Shown piece by piece: positions 6,873 through 13,140 of a stretch of DNA of 13,140 bases (its first letter is position 1; each line of letters opens with the position of its first letter). The notes below the pieces were generated by a model. That model was not told the origin of the DNA and did not search any database. It worked only from the letters and a program-made list of their open reading frames with translations. The stretch covers positions 1-13,140 of the forward strand of contig CBFGRV010000078.1 of the NCBI GenBank assembly GCA_965651265.1, in the 5' to 3' direction. The DNA is from CBFGRV01 sp965651265. GTDB taxonomy: Bacteria; Bacteroidota; Rhodothermia; Rhodothermales; VXPQ01. Made by a program: the position numbers and the translations under genes.

Positions 6873-6876
6873 ATGA
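6832..6876 (+). CDS. Fourteen-codon upstream ORF overlapping the rho start (ATGA)
   Basis: An ATG in the left arm of the hairpin opens a frame reading MEHTAPCEDTIQSP and ending at TGA 6874-6876, which overlaps the rho ATG (6873-6875) as ATGA. No good Shine-Dalgarno precedes it, so translation is uncertain. If it is used, it would couple rho translation to leader translation. Confidence 0.3.
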   Translation: MEHTAPCEDTIQSP

Positions 6877-8978
6877 AAATCAGCGAACTACAAGAAAAGA
6901 AACTTCCTGAGTTGAGGGACATCGCCCGGGACCTCGGTCTGACGGGCTATTCTCAGAGTCGCAAGGAGGATCTCATTTATAGGATTCTGGAAGCGCACGC
7001 CGAGGCCGCCGCCGGCAATGGCGGCCCGCGTTCAGGCGACCGGCGCCAGCGTGAGCAACAGCCCGGCGGGCGTGAGGAACGTCCCAATAACAACGGCGGG
7101 GCGGCGCCTCGCGGCCCCGATCGGCGGGAAGGCGAGAACGGCCCGCCATCGCAGTCGGTGCCTCGATCGCAACAGGATGGCACCCCGCGCGACCGTTCGG
7201 AGGCCCCCGAGTTTCGAGGTGGTCACGAGCGGCGGTCGCAAACGGGAGAGCGCCCGCAGGAAGAGCAACGATCTGGCGAGGGCCGGCATGCACAGGCCGA
7301 ACAACGCTCTGGAAACGGCTCGCGCCCACGTGACGACCAGCGACAGCGTGATGATCGGCGCCTGGCCGACCAGCCCCGCGCCGACGATGATCAGCACTCG
7401 CAAAGCGAGCAGGGCACTCAGGGTGATCAGACCGCCCAGCGCACGCAGCATGAACAACGCGCTCCGGCAGAACAGCGCCATGGAGGCGAAGCGCGTACCC
7501 GTGATGACCAGCGGACGCAGGATGACCAGCGGACGCGCGACGATCAGCGTGGCCGGGATGATCAGCGTCAGCGCGACGACCAGCGGCGACCTGACGGCCA
7601 TCGCCATGATCCTCGAGCCAAACATGGCTCCGAAGGCGGCCGGCCCCAGTCCGGCCAGCAGACTCCGGTGAACGATCGCGACCGGCACAACAAGCACAAC
7701 CGCGACGACGACCGGCGCAACAAACGGCGCAACAAGCAAGACAACCGCCGCGGCCGGCGCGACCGCGACAACCGGAAGGGCGGCAACCGCGACGAGCGCC
7801 GAAAGAAGGTCTACGAGGGCCGGCCCGAGTATATGGCCGATCACGATCCCCGAAAGACCGAGCTCGAGGGGATGATCAGCAAGATCGGCGTCCTCGAAAT
7901 CCTGCCCGACGGCTACGGCTTCCTTCGCTCGGCAGAGTACAATTATCTCCCTAGCCCGGACGACATTTACGTCTCACCGTCGCAGATCAAACGCTTCGGC
8001 CTTCGCCTGGGCGACACCGTCAATGGCGAAGTCCGTCCGCCCAAGGAAGGCGAGCGCTTCTTCGCGCTCATCCAGGTCAACGAGATCAACGGACGCAAGC
8101 CGTCCGAAATCGAGGAGCGCCAGGCCTTCGACTACCTGACGCCGCTCTACCCCAACGAGCAGCTTCGGCTCGAAACGACACCTACCGAATACAGCACGCG
8201 CGTCCTGGATCTGTTCACGCCTATCGGCAAGGGCCAGCGCGCGCTCATCGTGGCCCAGCCAAAGACCGGTAAAACCGTTCTCCTGCAGAAGATCGCCAAC
8301 GCGATCACCACGAACCATCCCGAAGTGTACCTCATCGTGCTCCTCGTCGACGAGCGGCCCGAGGAAGTCACCGACATGGAGCGGACCGTGAAGGGCGAGG
8401 TGATCTCGTCCACCTTCGACCAGGAGGGCGAGCGCCATGTACAGGTGGCCGATATCGTCCTCGAGAAAGCGAAGCGGCTCGTCGAAGCCGGGCAGGATGT
8501 GGTCATCCTTCTGGACTCCATCACGCGACTGGCACGAGCGCACAACTCGGTGGCACCGACCTCCGGCAAGACCCTTTCGGGCGGTCTAGAGGCCGGCGCG
8601 CTTCGCGGCCCCAAGCGCTTCTTCGGCGCGGCCCGCAACATCGAAGAAGGCGGCTCCCTCACGATCATCGGCACGGCGCTCGTCGACACGGGCAGCCGAA
8701 TGGACGATGTCATCTTCGAGGAGTTCAAAGGTACCGGCAACTCCGAAATCGTGCTCGACCGCAACCTCTCTGATCGCCGCATTTTCCCGGCTATCAACGT
8801 GATCATGTCAGGCACACGGCGGGAGGAGCTGCTTATCCCCGAAGCCAAGCTGGGTCGCATCTGGATCCTCCGAAAGCTCCTGGCCGACATGGCGCCCATC
8901 GACGCCATGACCTTCCTTCTGGATAAGATGCGCGGCACCAAAGACAACGATGAGTTCCTCGTCACTATGAACTCATAG
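6873..8978 (+). CDS. rho: Transcription termination factor Rho with long low-complexity insertion
   Basis: A hexameric RNA helicase/ATPase that ends transcription. From the ATG at 6873 it is 701 residues, against about 420 in E. coli. Residues 1-45 are the Rho N-terminal domain (MKISELQEKKLPELRDIA). About 46-322 is an Arg/Asp/Gln/Gly/Glu-rich disordered insertion with RxRDDQ hexapeptide repeats (208-237). A basic RRNKQDNRRGRRDRDNRK patch lies near its end. The RNA-binding cold-shock-like domain starts at about D325, with PDGYGFLRS at 345-353. The ATPase core has Walker A AQPKTGKT (461-468), DERPEEVTDM, Walker B VVILLDSITR and LSGG, all intact. The start at 6873 fits the family N-terminus. ATG 6849, in frame and 11 nt after a GGAG, would add eight residues. 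The open frame back to GTG 6777 lacks family similarity. It has a long leader and is probably its own transcription unit. Confidence 0.95.
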   Translation: MKISELQEKKLPELRDIARDLGLTGYSQSRKEDLIYRILEAHAEAAAGNGGPRSGDRRQREQQPGGREERPNNNGGAAPRGPDRREGENGPPSQSVPRSQQDGTPRDRSEAPEFRGGHERRSQTGERPQEEQRSGEGRHAQAEQRSGNGSRPRDDQRQRDDRRLADQPRADDDQHSQSEQGTQGDQTAQRTQHEQRAPAEQRHGGEARTRDDQRTQDDQRTRDDQRGRDDQRQRDDQRRPDGHRHDPRAKHGSEGGRPQSGQQTPVNDRDRHNKHNRDDDRRNKRRNKQDNRRGRRDRDNRKGGNRDERRKKVYEGRPEYMADHDPRKTELEGMISKIGVLEILPDGYGFLRSAEYNYLPSPDDIYVSPSQIKRFGLRLGDTVNGEVRPPKEGERFFALIQVNEINGRKPSEIEERQAFDYLTPLYPNEQLRLETTPTEYSTRVLDLFTPIGKGQRALIVAQPKTGKTVLLQKIANAITTNHPEVYLIVLLVDERPEEVTDMERTVKGEVISSTFDQEGERHVQVADIVLEKAKRLVEAGQDVVILLDSITRLARAHNSVAPTSGKTLSGGLEAGALRGPKRFFGAARNIEEGGSLTIIGTALVDTGSRMDDVIFEEFKGTGNSEIVLDRNLSDRRIFPAINVIMSGTRREELLIPEAKLGRIWILRKLLADMAPIDAMTFLLDKMRGTKDNDEFLVTMNS
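7494..7583 (+). repeat. Five 18-bp tandem repeats encoding RxRDDQ in rho
   Basis: Five consecutive in-frame units at 7494, 7512, 7530, 7548 and 7566 encode RTRDDQ, RTQDDQ, RTRDDQ, RGRDDQ and RQRDDQ. The units differ at synonymous positions (GAT/GAC, CGT/CGG/CGC), so the array is not brand new and appears to be kept at protein level. Looser variants such as RPRDDQRQRDD lie upstream. Confidence 0.95.
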
Positions 8979-9057
8979 TCCTGGTGTGGATGAGGAACTG
9001 GGCGGAACGGGGTATGTGCAAGTAGGTCGCAGCGGCGTAATGGGCCGATCATTGCCA

Positions 9058-9819
9058 ATGTTGGAGAAGTTGGAATTGAAAGCGCTGTTTTTCGATATGG
9101 ATGGCGTCCTGGTGGATGTCTCGCGATCGTATCGCCGCGCGATCGAAGAAACCGTCGAGCAGTTCACCGGACGGCGAATCTTGCCCGGCACCATCCAGCG
9201 TTACAAGAATGCGGGCGGGTTCAACGACGACTGGAAGCTTACGCACGCCATCATCACGGACACGAGCATGACCGTACCGCTCAGCCGTGTGATCGACGAA
9301 TTCCAGCGCCGGTACCGCGGCGAGAATTGGGACGGCTTCATCGCGGAAGAGCCCCCGCTCATCCAGACGCGCACACTCGATGCCCTCTGCACGGACAATC
9401 GAATCATGGGCATCGTAACCGGCCGGCCCGAAGCCGAGGCCCGATGGACGATCAGCCGGTTCGGCTGGAAGAAGTATTTCCCGCTGATCGTGGGACGGGA
9501 GAAGCAGGAAGGCCGCTCTAAGCCCGATCCGTTCGCGCTCCAGCATGCCCTCGCCGTTCTGGCGGCCGCCGGCCGGCGAGTTTCGCCGGACGCGTGCGCC
9601 TATGTCGGCGACACGGTCGATGACATGACCTCCGCAAGAGCGGCGGGGATGTGGGCCATCGGATTCATCCCACCCTACACGGAAGACAAAGGCTCGCTCG
9701 AGGTGCTGCTCCGGGAACGCGGCGCGCACCTCGTGATCCACGACATCGACCGTCTTCCCGAAGTGCTGCAGAATTTTGGCGAGCGAGTCGCCATGGATGC
9801 GATGGAACGCGAGGTGTGA
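9058..9819 (+). CDS. HAD-superfamily (subfamily IA) phosphatase
   Basis: A 253-residue cytoplasmic HAD hydrolase, probably acting on a small phosphorylated metabolite that the sequence does not reveal. All four HAD motifs are present: I, FFDMDGVLVD with nucleophile D13 and acid/base D15; II, GIVTGRP with T121; III, RSKPDP with K155; IV, YVGDTVDD with D185 and D188/D189. The cap segment (VSRSYRRAIEETVEQFTG, then GGFNDDWKLTHAI) resembles the 'HAD-SF-IA hypothetical 1' group as I remember it, rather than typical phosphoglycolate phosphatase. The start is uncertain. ATG 9058 puts motif I at the usual distance; ATG 9040 or GTG 8986 in the same frame would extend it by 6 or 24 residues. It begins 79 nt after rho and ends 6 nt before the tolC-like gene, with which it probably shares a transcript. 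Confidence 0.88.
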   Translation: MLEKLELKALFFDMDGVLVDVSRSYRRAIEETVEQFTGRRILPGTIQRYKNAGGFNDDWKLTHAIITDTSMTVPLSRVIDEFQRRYRGENWDGFIAEEPPLIQTRTLDALCTDNRIMGIVTGRPEAEARWTISRFGWKKYFPLIVGREKQEGRSKPDPFALQHALAVLAAAGRRVSPDACAYVGDTVDDMTSARAAGMWAIGFIPPYTEDKGSLEVLLRERGAHLVIHDIDRLPEVLQNFGERVAMDAMEREV

Positions 9820-9825
9820 GGGACC

Positions 9826-11247
9826 ATGCTCTCGTCTCGCGCGCGTGCATCCTCCCTGGCCTTCGCCTTCATCGTCGGTCTCGCGCCAGGTTGGGTAGCG
9901 GCCCAGACCGCGCCTGACACCTTTCGATCCGATGTCGCCGGCGCGATCCAGCGTGCGCTCGATGTCAGCCCCGAGGTCGATGTCGTCCGCGCCGAGCGCG
10001 ATTACGCCGCCGCCCGCCGCGATCTGGCGCTCGCCAGTCGCTTCGCGACGGATTTCAACTTACAGACGGCCCACGCCGTAGCTCCGGGTCTCAAGAATCT
10101 GCCCGAAGGCGTTCCCCCCGAGGAGTACTACCTCTATCCGGAGGTTCGCAACGACTGGGAAGATGTTCGGCCCCTGAATCGCTTCGAGGCTGACCTCATC
10201 CAGCCGCTCTACACATGGGGGCAGCTCAGCGGTAGCATCCGGGCCGCGCGAAAAGGGGTGGATGTCGAGGAGGCATCGATCGCCGAGAAGCAGCTGGAAG
10301 TCGCCCTTCGCACCGGTGAGCTGTATTACGGCCTCCTGCTGGCCCGCCAGCTCTCGCGCCTGACGGATCGGGCTGGTGACGTGGTCGACCAGGCGCAACG
10401 AGAGATCGAGCGGCTGCTCGAAGCGGGAGCGGAGGATGTAGACGATGCGGATCTTTTCCAGGTGCGCATCACCGAGCAGGAATTCCGCCGCCGCGTCGTG
10501 GAGGTGGAGCAGGCCATGGCCACGGCGCAGAGTGCCGTTCGCCGGCAGCTCTTCCTGCCCGACGGTGCAGTCATCGTGCCGGAGGATCTCGTCCTCGAGC
10601 CGATCCCCTTCGTGCTGGATTCGCTCGAACGCTATCAGCAGCTGGCCCTCGATCATCGGCCGGAGATACAACAGGCCAGGGCGGGCATCGAGGCGCGGGA
10701 GGCCTTGTTGAGAGTCGCCCGTTCCGACTACTTCCCGAAGCTCTTTCTAGCTGTGCAATCCCACCTGACCCTGTCGCACGGGCGATTTCGTCAGCCGAAT
10801 CCATATGTCAACGATCCGTACCGCGGCCGCGCGCTGCGGGCCGGCCTCGGGCTGCGTCTCCCGCTGAACTTTGCTCAAACGCGGGCGAAGGTCGAACAGT
10901 CGGCGGCCGAGCTGAACGAGGTGCACCATCAGCTCCGGGCCGCACGCCAGCTCATCCTGTTCGAGGTCGAGGAAGCGTATCGAAATGTGGTGACGGCCCG
11001 GGCAGCGGTGGAGTCGCTCGACGAGGCGCTGACCATCAGTCAGGAGTGGTTGAGGACCGAGCAGATCAACTTCGACCTCGATCTCGGTGATACGGAGAAC
11101 CTCGTGCGAGCCGTTCAGACGAGCCTCGAGTTGGAGGCCGGCTACTACGAGCAAGTACGTCGCTACAATGTGGCCGTTCTGCGCCTGCTGGATGCAGCGG
11201 GCGTTCTCGTCGATGCCGCCAGACGGGGGAGCCTCGCTTCGCTGTAG
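9826..11247 (+). CDS. TolC-family outer membrane efflux/export channel
   Basis: A 473-residue outer membrane factor, expected to form a trimeric beta-barrel and alpha-helical tunnel for drug efflux or type I secretion. A signal peptide covers about 1-26, with likely cleavage after WVAA before QTAPD. Two homologous halves follow the TolC pattern of long amphipathic helices separated by strand segments: RALDVSPEVDVVRAERDYAAARRDL in the first half, and LDHRPEIQQARAGIEARE then YFPKLFLAVQSHL in the second. The phrase FEADLIQPLYTWGQLSGSIRAA is characteristic of the family. GAGGG 4 nt before the ATG supports the start, 6 nt after the HAD gene stop. No inner-membrane transporter or membrane-fusion protein lies in the window, so the cargo is unknown. 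The next gene encodes an MlaC-like carrier. Confidence 0.92.
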   Translation: MLSSRARASSLAFAFIVGLAPGWVAAQTAPDTFRSDVAGAIQRALDVSPEVDVVRAERDYAAARRDLALASRFATDFNLQTAHAVAPGLKNLPEGVPPEEYYLYPEVRNDWEDVRPLNRFEADLIQPLYTWGQLSGSIRAARKGVDVEEASIAEKQLEVALRTGELYYGLLLARQLSRLTDRAGDVVDQAQREIERLLEAGAEDVDDADLFQVRITEQEFRRRVVEVEQAMATAQSAVRRQLFLPDGAVIVPEDLVLEPIPFVLDSLERYQQLALDHRPEIQQARAGIEAREALLRVARSDYFPKLFLAVQSHLTLSHGRFRQPNPYVNDPYRGRALRAGLGLRLPLNFAQTRAKVEQSAAELNEVHHQLRAARQLILFEVEEAYRNVVTARAAVESLDEALTISQEWLRTEQINFDLDLGDTENLVRAVQTSLELEAGYYEQVRRYNVAVLRLLDAAGVLVDAARRGSLASL

Positions 11248-11299
11248 CCGCAGGGCGTCCCGGACAGGCGAGTGCGGCATAGTTATTGAACATCTAGCC

Positions 11300-11343
11300 C
11301 TCTACCGGTGTGAACCCAGGGTTTTTGCCGGGAATCCGGAGAG
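11300..11343 (+). promoter_or_regulatory. Possible structured spacer between the tolC-like gene and mlaC
   Basis: CTCT-A-CCGG (11300-11308) can pair with CCGGAGAG (11336-11343), with one bulged A. Inside it, AACCC-A-GGGTT (11313-11323) forms a small inverted repeat running into five Ts (11322-11326). This could be a weak terminator/attenuator or a processing site that lowers mlaC relative to tolC. The pairings are visible by eye; stability was not computed. Confidence 0.25.
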
Positions 11344-11374
11344 AGAACCATCGAACTGTCATAGATCCCCCGTT

Positions 11375-11989
11375 ATGTTGCACAGAATAGTCTCCACCCT
11401 GATCGTAGCGCTGCTGCTTGCCGGCATGGCATCGCTGGGGCCCGTCCCGACGGCGGCCGCGCAGGATGATAGCCGGGCCGTCCGCGAGCTCCTGGAGCGA
11501 CGCGATCGCGAGATCAAGGCCCTGCTGGGCGACCGTGATACCTTTACCGAGGCACAGCGCGAGCAGCTGAAGGACGTCATCAACGACGGCATCGACTTTC
11601 AATCGATGGCCCGCGGCGCCCTCGGACCCTTCTGGGGCCAGATCACACCCGAGCAACAGCGCGAATTCGTCGATGTATTCAGTGCTATTGTTCGCAATCA
11701 GTCACTTTCGAATCTCAACGTCTATCGTGCCACTGTCACATACAAGAGTGTCGACGTGAACGGAGATTCGGCATATGTACTGACAAGTACGTTGTACAAA
11801 GACGTGCCGACGGATGTCGCATACGTACTCGGACGAAGTGGCGGTGAATGGCGCGTGCGTGATATCATCATCGACGATGTGAGTACGGTGGAAGGCTATG
11901 CGCGCTCATTTCAATCGGTCATCCGCAAGCGCGGCTTCGATGCATTGATGCAGAGCCTGTACAAGAAGCTCGATCAGACGAAGTCCTGA
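11375..11989 (+). CDS. mlaC: MlaC/Ttg2D-family periplasmic phospholipid-binding protein
   Basis: A 204-residue periplasmic carrier of the MlaC (toluene tolerance Ttg2D) family, which shuttles phospholipids between inner-membrane MCE-type transporters and the outer membrane. A signal peptide (about 1-29: MLHRIV, hydrophobic core, PTAAAQ) sets the start at 11375; the frame is open further upstream to 11087 but only as an overlap with the tolC-like gene. Family signatures are FQSMARGALGPFWGQITPEQ with EFVDVFSAIVR following, Y-(K)-S-V-D-V, and the C-terminal block VRDIIIDDVSTVEGYARSF then FDALMQSLYKKL. No Shine-Dalgarno is evident. It lies 127 bp after the tolC-like gene on the same strand, with no promoter I can defend between them. 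MlaD, MlaE and MlaF are not in the window. Confidence 0.9.
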   Translation: MLHRIVSTLIVALLLAGMASLGPVPTAAAQDDSRAVRELLERRDREIKALLGDRDTFTEAQREQLKDVINDGIDFQSMARGALGPFWGQITPEQQREFVDVFSAIVRNQSLSNLNVYRATVTYKSVDVNGDSAYVLTSTLYKDVPTDVAYVLGRSGGEWRVRDIIIDDVSTVEGYARSFQSVIRKRGFDALMQSLYKKLDQTKS

Positions 11990-11990
11990 C

Positions 11991-12013
11991 GCCCGGTTCG
12001 AACCACCCCGGGC
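11991..12013 (+). terminator. GC hairpin after mlaC, weak terminator candidate
   Basis: GCCCGG (11991-11996) and CCGGGC (12008-12013) form a perfect 6-bp stem with an 11-nt loop, starting one base after the mlaC stop. There is no T-run after it (ATATTGCATCC), so intrinsic termination would be poor. It may only protect the transcript end or mark a Rho-dependent end. Confidence 0.25.
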
Positions 12014-12216
12014 ATATTGCATCCTATGCCTGTGCGAAAACACTCGACCAAACGAGGCCCTTTCACCCCATTGCGCTGTGGAGAACATCAATTGGGGGGT
12101 GGCGTAGACGTAGCGTTTCATAACGGCGGTCGCGCGCATCGCCACCACTTGGATGCGCATCACCCGGATCGGCGTTGTGCAGTCCCCGTTTGGGTTCCGT
12201 CCAGCGAGCCAGGCTC

Positions 12217-13140
12217 ATGCGCCCTCAGCTAGAAGGATACGTTTTTCATACCTATGGTCCGGAGCGGTTTGTGCGGCACGCCGTAGCGTCGGTCGTCACC
12301 CTCCGCCGACACGATCCGAATCGCCCCGTCGCGCTGTATTGCCCTCCCTCCCACCTCGAAGTGTTGGAGGCATCCGGCCTGGACACGCTCTTCCAGCACA
12401 TCGGTGAACTACCCGTCGAGAACCAGTCGATTGTCGGGTTCAAGCACCATCTATACGAGTTCATGCCGTTCGATCGGTGCCTGTTCGTCGATTCGGACAT
12501 CATCTGGTGCAATGATCCGGAGCCCATCTGGCAGCAACTGCAGGCCTATTCGTTCACGGCGACGGGCCTCGAGCGCGCCGACTTCTTCTTTGGCGGCCCG
12601 AAGGGATGGCAGGTCATCGTCGACATCCTGCTGAACCGGCGTGGTCGCACGCTCAAGCGATTCGGTCTGACTCATCTGCCGCGCGTTCAGGCGGGGATGA
12701 TCTACAGCGGCGACCGTTCGACGGCCGAGGACGTCTGTGCGACGGCCGCAGCGTACCTGGCGCGGCACGAAGAGACCCATTTTCGCAGTCGCCTCAATGA
12801 GGGGCGCAATGAGGAGTCCTGCGAATGGAGTCTGGCCATGGCGATGAGCCGGCTCGATCTCCCGGTCTTGCCGTGGCTACAGGGCCGGCTGAGCCCCCAG
12901 TTGGATTTCGTCGAGGGACTCACGCAGTACGATCCGGATTTCCGTCACGTTACCTATCGCTACTACACGGATCCCTTCGTTTACTCGCTGAGGGGGATTC
13001 CGAACCCCTCCGTGCGTAACGCCCTCATCCGCCTTGCCTCGTCGCTGCCTGGCCGCAGTGATTATCAGGAATTTACCCCCGTCGCACTTCACTTCGGGTG
13101 GCTCCATTACAAGGCGCCGTTCTATGCGTTCTCCGAACGC
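12217..13140 (+). CDS. GT-A fold glycosyltransferase-like protein, 3' end beyond window
   Basis: The frame stays open for 308 codons to the right edge, so the protein is C-terminally cut. The N-terminus starts with a Rossmann-like strand-helix (GYVFHTYG, then FVRHAVASVVTLRRHDP) and a second strand (PVALYCPPSH). It then gives the pattern of nucleotide-sugar transferases: FKHHLYEFMPFDRCLFVDSDIIW, with K76 and a D-x-D metal motif (D92-S-D94) at a strand end. This looks like a GT8-type or related GT-A enzyme, perhaps decorating surface polysaccharide or protein. Donor and acceptor are unknown. The start is the first ATG in the frame after a TAA at 12121-12123; TTG codons at 12175 and 12190 are possible alternatives. 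Only AGG, 3 nt before the ATG, resembles a ribosome site. It follows mlaC after 227 bp. Confidence 0.75.
   Translation, partial: MRPQLEGYVFHTYGPERFVRHAVASVVTLRRHDPNRPVALYCPPSHLEVLEASGLDTLFQHIGELPVENQSIVGFKHHLYEFMPFDRCLFVDSDIIWCNDPEPIWQQLQAYSFTATGLERADFFFGGPKGWQVIVDILLNRRGRTLKRFGLTHLPRVQAGMIYSGDRSTAEDVCATAAAYLARHEETHFRSRLNEGRNEESCEWSLAMAMSRLDLPVLPWLQGRLSPQLDFVEGLTQYDPDFRHVTYRYYTDPFVYSLRGIPNPSVRNALIRLASSLPGRSDYQEFTPVALHFGWLHYKAPFYAFSER

Noticed and set aside
7494..7583. Regular 18-bp repeats as a possible CRISPR array
   Set aside because: Units are directly adjacent with no spacers, differ at silent sites and encode RxRDDQ in frame within rho.
7032..7844. 270-codon minus-strand frame, Ala/Val/Leu-rich and seemingly hydrophobic
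   Set aside because: It is the antisense shadow of the Arg/Asp/Gln repeats in rho; repetitive GC-rich codons produce artificial Ala/Val/Leu runs. No ribosome site or family signal.
8147..9058. 303-codon minus-strand frame over the rho 3' half and HAD start
   Set aside because: It is antisense to highly conserved Rho motifs (Walker A, Walker B, LSGG); Ser/Arg-rich translation without a recognisable fold.
11991..12013. GGTTCGAACC resembling a tRNA T-arm after mlaC
   Set aside because: The flanking bases do not form the 5-bp T stem with a 7-nt loop, and no anticodon arm or acceptor stem lies upstream, where the mlaC coding end sits.
11906..12216. Short frames on both strands between mlaC and the glycosyltransferase
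   Set aside because: Overlap with the mlaC C-terminus or lack of start signals and family features; the 227-bp gap shows nothing beyond the hairpin at 11991-12013.

Overview
This 13.1 kb window is gene-dense, chromosomal and of uniformly high GC. It encodes housekeeping and envelope functions. It most likely comes from a high-GC member of the Bacteroidota/Rhodothermota side of the FCB group, such as a Rhodothermales-like bacterium. Three things support this: a PorX-type response regulator (receiver plus PglZ/alkaline-phosphatase domain), the regulator of the type IX secretion system in Bacteroidota; a Rho factor with a very long Arg/Asp/Gln/Gly-rich insertion and a Walker A segment reading AQPKTGKT; and starts without clear Shine-Dalgarno sequences (porX, mlaC) beside others with good ones (folC, tolC). 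The assignment is an inference from gene content. There is no rRNA or marker gene to settle it. I see no phage, IS, CRISPR or tRNA.

Layout. 1-561 (minus): 5' part of phosphoglucomutase pgm, cut by the window edge. 714-1358 (plus): membrane-anchored TlpA-type thioredoxin whose start region is tandemly duplicated (26 bp). 1370-2059 (minus): a helical protein I cannot identify, tail-to-tail with the TlpA gene. 2268-3023 (plus): WG-repeat lipoprotein. 3139-6501 (plus): porX-tsaE-folC, tightly packed and probably one operon. 6502-6872: the one long non-coding stretch, holding a promoter candidate, a pyrimidine-rich leader and a hairpin before rho. 6873-8978: rho. 9058-9819, 9826-11247 and 11375-11989: HAD phosphatase, TolC-like outer membrane channel and MlaC-like periplasmic lipid carrier, all plus strand. 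12217-13140: a GT-A type glycosyltransferase, open at the right edge.

How the genes fit together. Several products act at the envelope: the TlpA thioredoxin, the WG lipoprotein, PorX (control of secretion), TolC, MlaC and probably the glycosyltransferase. They are interleaved with core metabolism (Pgm, FolC), tRNA modification (TsaE) and transcription termination (Rho).

No wholly new multi-gene defence or mobile system is evident. The most unusual points are the duplicated tlpA start with a 9-codon ATGA-overlapping leader ORF, the rho leader whose hairpin arms each contain a start codon, the roughly 275-residue repeat-bearing insertion in Rho, and the pairing of TolC with MlaC.
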